A stretch of 64,000 bases of DNA from Chrysopilus asiliformis (taxonomy: Eukaryota; Arthropoda; Insecta; Diptera; Rhagionidae): NCBI GenBank assembly GCA_964034945.1, contig OZ035960.1:66798936-66862935 (forward strand), written 5' to 3'. How positions within the stretch are numbered: the stretch's first letter is position 1; each line of letters begins with the position of its first letter. A program made the translations under genes and the position numbers. This document shows, one piece after another, positions 21,886-33,697 of this stretch. The notes under the pieces are model-generated. The model was not told the origin of the DNA and did no database searches. It saw only the letters and a program-made list of their open reading frames with translations.

Positions 21886-23534
21886 ACGAATTAACTGGCG
21901 ATGCGTCCATTGAGGTAAGCGAAGAGAGTTGTTCCAAACAGCATAATTTAGACAAAAAACAAATTAAACAGCTCGATGCGGTGAAAGATTTATTCCCAAA
22001 TTTCCTGCAGGAGGGTTTAGGTCGGACACATCTGATTGAACACGTCATAGACGTAGGTAATGCCATGCCGGTGAAACAAAGATTTTACCCCGTATCCCCA
22101 CCTGTCCTAAAATTGATGCACGATGAACTTGATCGTATGCTCTCAATGGGTGTTATAGAGGAGAGCCAAAGCGCATGGAACTCACCTGTGGTTCTGGTGA
22201 GAAAACCGGGTAAGATACGCTTATGCTTAGATTCGCGAAAGGTTAACACTCTCACAAAGAAGGACGCGTACCCTCTTCCAAACATTGAGTCAGAGCTGAG
22301 CCAATTGGGTGATGCTAAGTTCATTTCAAAAATAGACTTAAAGGATGCCTTCTGGCAAATGCCGCTTCACAAAGACTCTAGGGAAAAGACAGCATTTACC
22401 GTGCCGGGGAGGCCATTATATCATTTCACAGTGACCCCTTTTGGGTTATGTTGTGCGTCCCAATCAATGTCAAGGCTGGCAGATAAGATAGTCCAGAAAA
22501 TTTCATGGGAATTAAAAAAATACGTCAGAAAGTATCTTGATGACTTTCTGGTCACCACCCCAAACTTTCCAACACATCTTACGGTGCTGACAGCTCTAGC
22601 TTTTGCATTACGAGAGGCTGGACTCACCGTAAATTTGCAGAAATCCAGTTTCTGCATGACAGAGGTCAAATTTCTTGGCTACGTGGTAGGAAATGGAGGC
22701 ATAAGAACGGATGCCGACAAAATAAAAGCTATACAACAATTTCCGATACCGACCAAAGCAAAGGCTGTCCGCAGTTTTCTCGGCCTTACAGGTTGGTACC
22801 GCAGGTTCATTTCCAATTATGCTTCCATAGCTTCCCCTATCACTGACCTCTTAAAAAAGCAGAAAAGGTTTGAGTGGACCAAAGAAGCACAAATGGCATT
22901 TGAATGTTTGAAGTCGGAACTAACCAAAGCACCAGTACTGGTAAACCCTGATTTTGGAAAGCTTTTTTTTATCCAGAGCGATGCCTGTAAAAGTGGGATT
23001 GGTGGAGTTCTATTCCAGCATGATGAAGACGGTCATGAACATCCAATCGCGTTTTTTTCAAAAAAATTAAATCCAGCTCAGCGAAATTATACCGTGACGG
23101 AGATAGAGTGTCTGGCAGTGGTGGAGAGCATCAGGAAGTACCGACAATACGTGGAAGGATATTACTTCACAGTGATAACTGACCACAGTAGTCTCAAATG
23201 GCTTATGCAGCATAAAGATCTGAATGGGCGCTTAGCAAGATGGAGCCTCGAGTTACAGCGCTACAACTTCGATATTCTCCACCGAAAGGGCTCTCAGAAT
23301 ATTGTCCCTGATTCTCTGTCTCGCGTATTTGAAGATCTTTCTGAGTTAACTGATCATATCATTGAAATTCATTTGGATTCACCACATTTTAAATCAGCGG
23401 AATATGAGGAGTTGAAAATGACCATTCGCGATAATGGTGATGAGCTTCCAGATATGTGTCTTTTGGACGACCACGTTTATAAACGAGTCAAATTTCGAGA
23501 AGAGGGGCTGGATGAAGAAAATTGTTGGAAATAA
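21828..23534 (+). pseudogene. pol: Reverse transcriptase and RNase H part of pol
   Basis: RT copies element RNA to DNA. Motifs: VIEESQSAWNSPVVLVRK, KIDLKDAFWQMPL, TVTPFGLCCASQ and the catalytic YLDDFL at about residue 235. The RT connection FLGLTGWYRRFI follows. RNase H has the catalytic SDACKSGIGGVL (about residue 384), TEIECLAVV and TDHSSLKWL. The frame itself is open for 568 codons, but it is shifted from the protease upstream and from integrase downstream (near 23515-23530). Confidence 0.88.
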
Positions 23535-24604
23535 ACCTGCCTGAGGGACTAAGGAGAGAGGCGATTGAGCGAGCACATTGTCCACCAAGAGCCGGACATG
23601 GAGGTATAAACCGAACTCTGTGCAGACTGCAGGAGCGTTACCATTGGCCACGTATGTTCATTGATGTTCGTGATTATGTGAGAGCGTGTGAGGTATGCAA
23701 AGAAATCAAGGCACCAAATTTCACACTGCGACCTCCAATGGGCTCTGAAGTGCGAGTCGATAGACCTTGGCAGCGAATCTATGTGGATCTCCTGGGTCCA
23801 TATCCCAGAAGTAAAGCCGGAAATGTATCTCTACTTATCGTAGTAGATCATCTTACCAGATTTCCTCTGTTTAAGCCTTTGAAAAGAGCCACTACACGAG
23901 AAATAGTTGCTTATTTGGAAGAAATATTTGCCATATTTGGAACCCCAGAGTGCCTTTTCTCAGACAACGGGCCTCAATTTATCTCAAAAGATTTAGAGAC
24001 TTGTTTGAAAGCTCATGGAGTAAGACATCAATTTACCGCTTTATACGCTCCTCAATCCAACCGTAGCGAAAGGGTAAATCGCACACTTCTTGCCTCCATT
24101 CGAGCATACATTGGCAGCAATCATGCTAACTGGGATGTAAATTTGAATAACATAGCTGCGGCCCTAAGAAGTTCCGTTCATGTTTCGTTGGGAACTACAC
24201 CATATTTTGTTCTGTTCGGGCAGAACATGGTGTCCCACGGTACATCATACTCATTGCTAGGTAAATTAAAACGATTGGCAGATCTGGATACACAAATAAT
24301 TCCTAACGACGAAAAAATGAAGCAAGTTCGTGAACAAGTCATTAAAAACTCCTCCAAAGCTCATCAACAGGCTGAAAAGATTTATAATACCAGGTCAAAG
24401 TTTGTCAGTTATGTACCGGGACAAGAAATCTTCAGGCGCAACTTTACTCAAAGCAATTTTGCCCAAGGTTATAACGCTAAGCTCGGGAAGAAATTTATTA
24501 AATGCCGCGTAGTTAAGAAGATAGGCAACTCTTTGTATGAAGTGGAGGACCTTCAGGGAAAGTCCATAGGAATATATCATGCAATGCATCTAAGGCCATC
24601 CTAA
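23522..24604 (+). pseudogene. pol: Integrase part of pol
   Basis: Joins element cDNA to the chromosome. The HHCC zinc-binding region (HCPPRAGHGGINRT to CEVC, residues 19-59) is followed by the catalytic triad in YVDLLGP (D89), FSDNGPQF (D148) and SNRSERVN (E183). The C-terminus ends in a GPY/F-like region (GKKFIKCRVVKKIGNSLYEV). The frame is intact for 360 codons but out of frame with RT, so it is part of a broken polyprotein. No env-like frame follows. Confidence 0.88.
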
Positions 24605-24862
24605 AGTTTTCTTCACCTAGTTGATCCAAAAACAAAATCTTTTTTCTACGGTTCTGAATCAGTTTGACTTAGGTAGCTTCCGCGACGAACGCTATTTTTT
24701 TTTTTGAAAAGCAAACAGCCCGGCTAACTCAGAGCATGAGACGTTTTCTCAGGGGTGGACGTGCCCCACGTTTGAGGGTAACTCAGTGCTACCAAATGCC
24801 TTCAGCCCTCGGCAATGTCGTTCACATCCTACATCGTTATTTTGTCGTGAACGAAATTGTGG
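24605..24862 (+). other. Non-coding stretch between integrase and 3' LTR
   Basis: It has GCCCGGCTAACTCAGAGC and GAGGGTAACTCAGTGC, a degenerate direct repeat. There is no good polypurine tract just before the LTR (GAACGAAATTGTGG only), which is odd for a gypsy element and may mean the tract has decayed. Confidence 0.5.
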
Positions 24863-26688
24863 TGTTATGATTGCTTCGGCCTAAGATTAAGATCATAACT
24901 CTTTTCCATAAACATCTAGCATTTCTATTAAGCAAATAGAAAGCAGAGTAAAAAAAAAAATAAAAACCCGTGCTCACCTATAAAATTACCACGGAATCAA
25001 AAAAAATTGTTCGCTAAAGAATAACCAAATGAAATCCACTAAAACAAAAGAAATTCAATGTGAAACATTCTTCAAATAATACTCTTTGTTCTAAAGGTCG
25101 TTCGATTTAAACAAAAAAAAAAAAAGAATTTTTATTACCCTCCCGTTTTAAATTTTAAAATCCAAACCGCTTTAAAAAAAATTTTTGAGGACTAACCGTT
25201 CAGTAGTTGCCTGTTCGACTTGGCTTTAAAGTTATTTCCTTTTTTCTTAAAAAGTTTTTTTTTGAAAAAAGTGCTAGTGTTCCATTTAAATTTTTGAAAT
25301 AAAAGGCTTTTCCCTTGAAGCAATAGTCAAGAAAAGCAAAGCGAACACATAGTGAAAACTCGGTGGCATATTAACTTCAGGTGAGGTCTCAACTTATTTG
25401 AGTGTAAATTTATTAAATTCACGTGTTTCATTTGATAGTGAAAAGTTTTCCTGAAGATTTTTTTGTTGTGCCAAGTCAACCAGATCAGGCAACGAGAAAA
25501 AAAAATTTTAGCGGATTTTTTCGGGGAATTGATTGGTCAAAACGTGGTAAGGAAAGAGCAATTTAGAATCATGGGAAGATAAATACATAATTAATATTTA
25601 TGCTCAGGTCTCTTCATATAAGCGAGAGGCGGCTGGAAGAGGCCACGTATTTTTTTCTTTCACCTGTTTTTCATTTGAAATAAAAGAAAGGGTTATTCCA
25701 TTCCGTCTTGTGGATAAAAAAAAAATAAGAAAACCACCTTTAAGGTGGAGAGGAGAGGAGAAAGGTGAAACGATCTCGCTTCAATCCAAGGATCATCGCA
25801 TCTGTTGAAATTAGTAGTTTAAAATTAAGTTAAATCAAACTAGTTACATGTTGCATGTTATGAAACGCTTGTAAAATTTTTACCAGTTTAGTGCTCGCGC
25901 AAAAAAAAATTTTGTTTTATTTGCTTTTAAGTAAAGGGTTGAGTTCTATCACTTCTACAACAGGGATCTGGTGCACCACATCTTTCAAGCAAGTGACGGA
26001 CAGAGCCGGTAAGTGATTTAGGTTCTTTTTTATGGCGATATTTTATTTGTAAGTTGCTGGTGCAAATTCAGTTATAGCAAAATTTCAATTTTCTCATTTT
26101 TCATTTATTTATTCTAAATATTTGTTGATCTTATAAATATCCGCATGAATATCATAGTTTTAACTAGTGCACTCATTTTTAGTAGTAGTTTGATTTTGTA
26201 GCTAGATAAGATCATTTTCTTTGCATGTTAAAATTTACATTTTTTTGGTTCATTATTACATAAAGTTTTTTTTGATTCGATAAATATACTGCTTTTGAAA
26301 TGCACATCGACGCCTTTGCTATTTCCTTTTTATGAAACGATAGTGATTTTATGCTGGAGTCTTTGTCCTTAATTAAGTAATGAGAAGCACAATAATGTGT
26401 GCTTGAAGTTAGTCCGATTTTGGCTCCGGAGAGAGCTCCCTGTGCCACCATGACTTAAAGAAATATTCCCCCCCCCCCCCCATCACCACTTCATGACACC
26501 GCTTCGCCCTAAGGGGCATAGGCACGTCGAATTTTTATTCGTGGCTGGGATTGAGAAAACCCCACCCCCCGTAGGCTCCCGAGCTAGCCGTAAGACGTGC
26601 CTCTCAATCCTAGTCGCCGGTTGCGATCTCCAATAAAATTGATTTCCTTGGAACCACCTCACCAACCGGAAGATCCATCCGCGTAATA
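24863..26688 (+). repeat. 3' LTR (copy 4), without MITE
   Basis: 1826 bp, TGTTATGATTG...GTAATA, followed by AAGG (26689-26692). The MITE target CTATTAAGCAAATAG near 24930 is uninterrupted. It has private changes such as GGTGAGGTCTC near 25382 and CACCTGTTTTTC near 25665. Its GGTTATTCCATTCC and GTGGATAAAA variants are shared with copy 3 only. Confidence 0.9.
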
Positions 26689-27070
26689 AAGGCTAACTAA
26701 GAACTAAGATCGACTCCAAAAATTTTGTTGTTAAACAGATTAACTATAGACACGGCTCTTAGAAGCACCAAAACTAAGTTCTTTTATGTCCCAAATTGGA
26801 TTCCCTATTTTTAAGCAATCGCTATAGAAAAGCCCACTGTCTCATATGTTACTATTTTTTGCAGAAATCTATCCTATTTTTTGTCTCCATGTACAAACTG
26901 ATTTTGTGCGAAACTTGACAATAGAAATTTTACAACGATTTTATTTAGTGTAAATTTAACGCCACTCCAAAAAAGCCGAATTTTAAATACGCTATTAATG
27001 GACATAGTTTGAAATTATTTTTTTCTTTTTAGTGCTTTTTTCTCTTTTCAGTTTTTTTTTAAAGTCGGTT
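26689..27070. repeat. Right half of Z, unit after the full-length element
   Basis: Same as 3092-3476 and 10477-10860. It begins with the AAGG right duplication and ends AAAGTCGGTTTTA before the LINE fragment. Confidence 0.7.
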
Positions 27071-28710
27071 TTATTTTTCCATCCCAATTAAATGATTTTA
27101 GGAGATCATCGGACATGATTTTAGATAAGCCTGAATTTCCATGTTGCCCCACGACTGGAACAAACTTCCGGAGAGTTTTGCGCTACAAAAATTTGTTTTT
27201 AAATTAAGTAATTGTAGCTTAATAATATTTTAAATTATTTTTTATTTTTATTATTAAATTTATTTTTTGGAAAACCGCTCTAAGGCTGGTCTGAGCAATT
27301 TTCTCATTACAATTATTTTTGCTAAATTATTACCTACAATTTTTTTTTTTCAAGCGTATTTCAAAAATAATATTATATTCTAACTTATATTATTAAAAAT
27401 ATTTACTAGTTTTTTTGAAACATTTAATAAAGTTTTAGATCAATTAGCTTTATTTTAGTTTATTTTTAAAATTCTCTTGTAAATTGTTCTATAGATTTCG
27501 ATGTTTTAATTTGGTCTGGTAGATTGTTGTAAACCCGTAACGATTCTTGAAGAACACTTTTATGCTTTCTGTTCGTCCTTGCTGATGGTATTCGTAATTT
27601 TAAACATCCTCTTGTCGTGTGGTTATGTATCATCTGGGTTCTTATGTTGAAATTGTATTTGTGCGTGTTGTGTAAGATGTGATAAATAAATTTGGCTTGC
27701 TGGATTTCTATTAGCCTACTCAATTGAATATTGTATGTACTTGCAAAAACTTCTACTCTTGGCGTCAGTTTGCTGTATCGATTGATATTTTTGAGTGCTT
27801 TTGCCATGAATCTATTCAAAGATTTAATAAGGTCTTTTGAACATTGAGACCAGGTAATGATATTATATCGAATTGAAGATAAAATATATGCAGTTGAAAC
27901 GTCCCAGAATTCCTATCATCGGAGCAATCTTCTTACTTAATTTAATTATGTGTGATGTCCAATTTAGTTTTTCGTCGATGGTTAAGCCCAGATAATTTGT
28001 AGAAATCACCCTTTTTATTCCTCTTCCATTAATTTCTATGTCTATATCAATATTTGGTTTGTTTTTTTGTTTGAAGAGTAAAAATTCTGTCTTTGTCTCG
28101 TTAATTGTAAGTTTATTAAGCTTTGTCCATTGTGTAAAATTTTTTACTCAATTTTTGATTTTGTCGTCAATTTCTCTTTTGTTTTTTCCGTAAAATAATA
28201 TAAGCGTGTCGTCTGCATACACTATGTATTTGTCTCCGATTGCCGCCTTCTGAATATCATTTATATATAAGATGTACAATAACGGTCCTAAAATTGATCC
28301 ATGGGGAACTCCTGTATCCATGGTCATCAGGTCGCTTTTGACGTTGTTCAGCTTCATATAATTTACTCTGCCTGTTAATAAGTCGTCCTGCTGCTCCCCT
28401 TATTCCAACATCATTTAGTCGATCTAATAAGATATCATGGTTGACAGTGTCAAATGCTTTCTTTAGATCTACAAATAATCCCACGGTGTAGAAACCTTTG
28501 TCAAGCTTATCATTTATAAATTCAATAGCGTCAGTTGCGCAGCTTCCGTACTACTTTGTCTCTGGAATCCGTATTGTTGTCTGTCCAAAATATCGTTTTT
28601 TAAGACGAAGGTGTTAATTCTATTGTGGATAGCCTTCTCAAATAGTTTCCCCAGCGTGCTTAGTAAGGTAATTGGTCTATAGTTTCCCGGGTCCGTCTTG
28701 TCTCCTTTTT
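27071..28710 (-). pseudogene. 3' part of LINE, copy L3
   Basis: Tail frame 27466-27819 and RT palm pieces 28148-28484 (FVDLKKAFDT, GVPHGSILGPLL, YADDT), with the same 13-bp frame-breaking segment as L1. Its upstream neighbour across the W/Z insertion is the LINE 5' part at 30766-31541, and the RT fingers motif is split between the two: CIIPIHKK at about 30770-30795 and GDKTDPGNYRPITLLS at about 28650-28706. This is therefore the only copy still next to its own upstream half. Confidence 0.82.
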
Positions 28711-29408
28711 AACCGACTTCCAAAAAGGAAAAGGTTCTCAATTCCACCTGAATATTTTTTTTTATGTATGTTCACGCCTAACTTTTTACTGGGTGGACCG
28801 ATTTTGGTCATCCCAAAGAGAAAGTTGTAGAGGTTGGACCCTGGTTCATTCATGGGCAAAAATGGACCATTAGGGGGGGTACCCCCCATACAAACGAAAA
28901 CGTTTTTTCCGAATAACTCAAAAACGGTGCATCTTATCAAAAAAGTCCAAGAACAAAAATTATTTAGGATATGATTCTACATAAAACTCCCATACATCAA
29001 AATCCGATTGAAATAAATTTTAAAAAATCTGATTTGAAAGTTCGACTTCAAAGTGTAATTTTGGTACAAATGCTCAAATTAAGATACCAATATCACCATA
29101 CAGGTTTTCAATAATTGCCAGATTGGCAATTATAGCTTTTGTTATGTTTATACCCGTATGGTGAAATCAAAGGGTATATTAACTTTGCCTTACCATTTGA
29201 AACGCCAAGATCCCTTCATCACACACAAAAATGAATTACACCAGTGTGTTTAGAATGATAAAAAAAAATTGAATTTTCCATGTCCGTCCGTCTGTCCGTC
29301 CGTCCGTCTGTCTGTCTGTGGCGCGGATTGCGGGCGCATGGATTGAGCTAGAGACTTGAAATTTTGCGCAGATCCGTTTTTCGTAAAATGCGAGGCTAAG
29401 TTCGTTAA

Positions 29409-29668
29409 CCCTAATACTGTCCTTAAGAAAAATAACGTATGATGTCTTCGTGGGTCAAGAATGACCCTCTACATAGAATACTACACCCGTCACAATTATC
29501 AGTGCTCTTCAATGGATTAAAATATGAACAAATAGATTATTGTTATCGGTATTCAAAAGAAATTTGTTCACTGGGCCTACATCATACAAACATTTTTCAT
29601 GTAGTTGAGAAGACACTTTTAATTAAAATCGAATTTGGGTCAGAAATGACCCGAGGACAGTATGAGGG
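29409..29668. mobile_element. piggyBac-type MITE (260 bp)
   Basis: Ends CCCTAATACTGTCC and, inverted, CCCTCATACTGTCC are flanked by TTAA on both sides (29405-29408, 29669-29672). The uninterrupted W copies read GTTCGTTAATGGGC at this point. Subterminal GGGTCA-GAATGACCC palindromes sit at both ends. TTAA target and CCC start are piggyBac hallmarks. The 77-codon frame inside is probably not a gene. Confidence 0.85.
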
Positions 29669-30189
29669 TTAATGGGCAAAAATGGGGGGGTACCCCCCAT
29701 AGGAACGAAATCGTTTTTTCCGAATTTCTCAAAAACGGTGCATCTTATCAAAAAAGTCTAAGAAAAAAAGTTATTTAGAATATGATTCTACATAAAACTC
29801 CCATACATCAAAATCCGATTGGAAATTTTTTAAAAAAATCTTATTGGAAAATTTGAATTCAAATGAAATTTTGATACGCCGTTCAATTAAATCACCATAC
29901 GGGTTTTCAATAATTGCCAGATTGGCAATTATAGCTTTCAATAATTGCCAGATTGGCAATTATAGGAAGGTTCTTTTATATATTTCCCCCGTGTTAACCT
30001 ACCCCTTCAAACCCCTTCCTGCTTGGGATATCGAGTAAAATTCTTTGTATTGTGTTCAGTACAATATCTTGAAGATTCTTTTATATATTTCTCATCTGCG
30101 GACTTATCCCCTCAAACCCTTTGTAATTTTACCTATATTAAAAATTGAAACTAAAAACGTTCGAAATAAAAAAAAAATTCTAAAAAAAA

Positions 30190-30764
30190 TAAAACCGACT
30201 TTAAAAAAAAAACTGAAAAGAGAAAAAAGCATTAAAAAGAAAAAAATAATTTCAAACTATGTCCATTAATAGCGTATTTAAAATTCGGCTTTTTTGGAGT
30301 GGCGTTAAATTTGCAACTAAAATAAATTACATACTTTCTAACCCTTAAGGCTAATCGTTTACATACTTTCTAACCCTTAAGGCTAACTAAGAACTAAGAT
30401 CGACTCCAAAAATTTTGTTGTCAAACAGATTAACTATAGACACGGCTCTTAGAAGCACCAAAACTAAGTTCTTTTATGTCCCAAATTGGATTCCCTATTT
30501 TTAAGCAATCGCTATAAAAAAGCCCACTGTCTCATATGTTACTATTTTTTGTAGAAATCTATCCTATTTTTTGTCTCCATGTACAAACTGATTTTGTGCG
30601 AAACTTGACAATAGAAATTTTACAACGATTTTATTTAGTGTAAATTTAACGCCACTCCAAAAAAGCCGAATTTTAAATACGCTATTAATGGACATAGTTT
30701 GAAATTATTTTTTTCTTTTTAGTGCTTTTTTCTCTTTTCAGTTTTTTTTTAAAGTCGGTTTTAT
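30190..30764. mobile_element. Uninterrupted inverted-repeat element Z with empty LTR target
   Basis: Arms of about 130 bp (30190-30315 and 30640-30764) run from AACCGACTTTAAAAAAAAAC to GGCGTTAAATTT and back. The centre holds CCCTTAAGGCTAACTAAG (AAGG at 30379-30382), exactly the join of the left and right flanks of the LTR insertions elsewhere. It is therefore the pre-insertion allele of the Osvaldo-like target. Confidence 0.75.
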
Positions 30765-30765
30765 T

Positions 30766-31541
30766 TTTTTTATGTATGGGAATAATGCATCCTTTTTTGA
30801 AAATATCTGGAAAATGGCTTGTTTCAAACATGTTATTTATATATTCCACGATGTTGTTGGCAATGATAAACTTAAGTTGCTTCAAATCTTTGTTTGTTAC
30901 TTCATCGTCTCCTGGAGTGCGGTTTTCGTTTAGTTCCTCAATTAATTTAATCACATCTATTTAATTTACAGGTCTTAGAAATATAGTTTTTTCAATTGTG
31001 TATCTATTAATGTCAATTGATTCTGTATTGTTACTAGTGTTAATAAATGTTTTCGCCTCGTTAGCAAAAAACTGATTTATTTCGTTCTCAATATTTTTTT
31101 GATCAGTTATACAATTATCTCCGATCTTTAGAGCATGAATGCAGTTTTCTTTTTTGCCTCCTATAGATTGTTTTAAAGTGTCATTAATATATTTTTCTAT
31201 TATCGGTACCACCTTTTGTTAGCCTTTTTTCTATGTATTTTTTTCGCCTGTTTTACAACTCCTGTAATCTGATTTTTTAGCTTTTTATATTTTTGTGTAA
31301 TTTCTTCTTTTTGTAAAAGAATCCACAAAAAGAAGAAATTAGTTGTTTATATAGTTTATTTTTAATCATTTTCATTATTTCTGTATTAATCCAATCGTTG
31401 TTTATCCTTTGTCTAATCTTTCTATATGTTGCACTTTTTTGTTTCGATTCTTTAATTATTTCTATGAATTGTTCTATGGTGCTATTTTTTTCCGACGCGA
31501 GTCTTATATTCTTATTTAAATTTGTCAACATTTAAGCGAGG
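30766..31541 (-). pseudogene. LINE 5' part: linker and start of RT
   Basis: Minus-strand frames 31277-31531, 30961-31212 and 30685-30954 cover the endonuclease-RT linker (RKIRQRINNDWIN) and the RT start (ENRTPGDDEVTNKDLK, then HFPDIFKKGCIIPIHKK). They lie in different frames with stops between, so it is a decayed copy. It connects downstream, across the W/Z insertion, to L3. A further upstream bit may survive at about 31931-32010 beyond a MITE. No endonuclease domain is seen. Confidence 0.75.
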
Positions 31542-31547
31542 TTTAAG

Positions 31548-31930
31548 GTAGAACCAGAAACATACGTCCGTGCGTCCGCCATGCGTCCGTCACGTTGACA
31601 GTTCGATGCGGTCAAAGTAAAATCAACGGGCTGCTATGAGTACTCCCCTAATAATGCGTTTGTCCGATATGGCAACCGCATAGAGTAAGTAGACTTTCTA
31701 CTTTTACATGCGGCAACGCACGGAAATGTCATTTCGCAAAAAAGTTTGGTTACGATTTAAGCAATTTAAGTATGGAACAAATTGAAAGTAATTGTTTCGA
31801 TGATAAACTAATAGAAGAAGTGCAAAAAAAGTGAAGAAGTGATTCGTTGCCGTACCCAACTGTCACCGCATAAAACTGTCTACCGGACGGACGCATGACG
31901 GACGCATCGATATACGATTCAGATTCTAGC
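31548..31930. mobile_element. Short TIR element in the LINE
   Basis: The ends are imperfect inverted repeats: GTAGAACCAGAAAC left, GCTAGAATCTGAATC inverted right, plus inner TGCGTCCGCCATGCGTCCGTC and GACGGACGCATGACGGACGCA. The flanking direct repeat is TTTAAG (31542-31547, 31931-31936). Class uncertain. No coding. Confidence 0.5.
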
Positions 31931-32039
31931 TTTAAGTTTTGTTTCCATTAGTTGTTTAGGTGCCTTCGGAATCTCTAGAGATGTTATTCTCCTCTATATT
32001 AATTCCAAAACTGCCGTGAAGTTAGCATTAACCAGTTAG

Positions 32040-32175
32040 CACTAAGTTTTTTAGTTCCGATGCTCGCCGCTGTTGTCAGTTAATTCCAATGTTCGCCGCT
32101 TCGTTCTGCGCGCCGCAGCTAGCGACCAAAATGAAAAATATTACGAATCGGAACTAAAAAAGTTATCGATAAGTA
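32040..32175. repeat. Small inverted repeat
   Basis: AGTTTTTTAGTTCCGATGCTCG (about 32047) pairs with CGAATCGGAACTAAAAAAGTT (about 32145). The region between is GC-rich with repeated CGCCGC. Probably a tiny MITE; TSD not evident. Confidence 0.4.
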
Positions 32176-33124
32176 TACACCCGCAGAACAAAACATAGTA
32201 CAAACTTAATTTTTTACTATGTTTTGCCCTTCTCCTGCCGGTTAATTCCTTGGGTTTTGTAAATTGCTCGGCCTCTCACGAACTGAGATATGGGCAAAAG
32301 TTTGAACCCTCGAAAATAATCGATATTTAAAAATGGGAAAACTTCCGACCTCAATTTTTACTTTCTTCTACGGAGTATAATAAAGTATTGTATTCATGAA
32401 AAATTTCGACCTCTTAATTTTGCCTAAAAAACATTTCCCGATCACTCCTGAGTCGATTGGAGTCATATTTAAAAAATGTCTTTCTGTCTGTCAGTCTGTC
32501 AGTCTGTCAGTCTGTCTGTCAGTCTGTCTGTCAGTCTGTGTACAAGATTTCTCAAAAACTCATAGAGCTAGCGCCATGAAATTTTATAGGCATGTTGGGT
32601 CCTGAAATGGGACGATCCTATCAACTTTTGGTGGAAATCCGTTAACCGGAAATATCCAAAATGGCGGTTTTTCAAAAATCGCAATTTCGTTTTTCTCGAT
32701 TTACTCCCAAACTACGCGTTTTTTAGTGGCCTTAAGTATGACAAAACTTGGAGAAAATAAAATTTCCCACACTTTTGTCTTTAGCTATAACTCGATATCT
32801 CCACCTGTTATCGAGATAAACCGTTATTTCCAAAAAAAACAGTTTTTTGCGATTATCTCGAAAACTAACGGGTTTTTGCTGACTGAATGTATGAAGTGAA
32901 TTAATGAGAATGTCATTCTGCACAATTTTGTCTTTTACCGTTATCCGTTATCTTTTACCGTTATTGAGATATTTTCATTAATATGTAAAAAATCATATTT
33001 TTGCGAATAATTTGCAAACTAACGGTTTTTCGACAAATCAGTTGAAAGAATAATTAAAGATATTAACATTTTCTACATTTTTGCCATTTACCGTAAATTG
33101 ATATCTTTTACCGTTCTCAAGTTA
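32176..33124. other. Unclassified A/T-rich repeat DNA with microsatellite
   Basis: Contains an imperfect (GTCT/GTCA)n run at about 32483-32539 and phrases such as TTTCTCAAAAACTCATAGAGC that echo the W family, then repeated ATCTTTTACCGTTAT and AACTAACGG-type phrases. No domain-bearing frame. Confidence 0.45.
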
Positions 33125-33697
33125 TCTCAAATTTTGTACATTTTTGATATTTTTGAATACACCAAGAATTTATTGGGAGGTCGTCTTAGGTTGACAACGC
33201 GACAGGGCTCTAGCGTAAATTGCGCAGGGTCGTAGATTTTGTAGAAGAAAGTTTTGTGTTGACCACAACTGATATTTTTATATGTTTTAGCCCTCCTCAT
33301 GCCCTTTCTTTTGCTGTATTTCGCAAGTAGCCCAGACCAGTACAAACTGAGAATTTGAGAAAAGTGTTGGCTATGTGAAAAAAAAAAGGAAAATTACAAG
33401 AAATTTTCAAAGCCACTTTTCTCGAAAATGGAAAATTTTCCCACCTCAATTTTTTATATGTTTTAGGCCCCCTTATGCCCTTTCTTTTGCTGTATTTCGC
33501 AAGTGGCCCAGACCCGTACGAGCTGAGAATTTGAGAAAAGTGTTGGCTATGTGAACAAAAAAAGCGGAAAATTACAAGAAATTTTCAAAGCCACTTTTCT
33601 CGAAAATGGAAAATTTTCCCACCTCAATTTTTTTATGTGTTTTAGGTCCCTTTATGCCCTTTCTTTTGCCGGATTTCGCAAGTAGATCAGACCCGTA
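33125..33697. repeat. Satellite array, left block (about 178-bp monomer)
   Basis: About three monomers with landmarks GCCCTTTCTTTTGC, CAGACCCGTACGAACTGAG, AAGTGTTGGC and AAATTTTCAAAGCCACTTTT, spaced near 178 bp. The array resumes at 60071, directly after the gypsy element, with the monomer continuing at the next base. Confidence 0.85.

Larger units (their letters stand above)
13370..26688 (+). mobile_element. Complete but defective Osvaldo-like Ty3/gypsy LTR retrotransposon
   Basis: LTRs at 13370-15384 and 24863-26688 share TGTTATG...GTAATA ends. The element is flanked by the 4-bp duplication AAGG (13366-13369, 26689-26692). The 5' LTR is followed by a primer binding site, then gag, protease, RT, RNase H and integrase in Ty3/gypsy order. 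Long LTRs, tRNA-Lys-type primer site and RT motifs resemble the Osvaldo/Ulysses/Woot group; that assignment is inferred. gag has stops and a 2.86-kb hAT insertion, and pol has frameshifts, so it cannot code for its own movement. Without nested insertions it would be about 10.2 kb. Confidence 0.9.
28711..30765. mobile_element. W+Z composite repeat inserted in LINE RT
   Basis: Starts AACCGACTTCC and ends AAAGTCGGTTTTA, so the outermost bases are inverted. It lies in an A-run of the LINE between CIIPIHKK and GDKTDP codons, so the exact duplication is hidden in poly-A. Contents: a W module (28711-29148), a second W module with a GTCC/GTCT run (29150-29950) containing a piggyBac MITE, a paired 30-bp ATTGCCAGATTGGCAATTATAG repeat (29910-29965), and an uninterrupted Z (30190-30764). 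Whether W and Z form one transposon or two is unresolved. Confidence 0.6.

Noticed and set aside
30045..30269. Lys-rich frame ending KKLKREKSIKKKKIISNYVH
   Set aside because: Arises from the A-rich arm of element Z and appears with variations in every copy.
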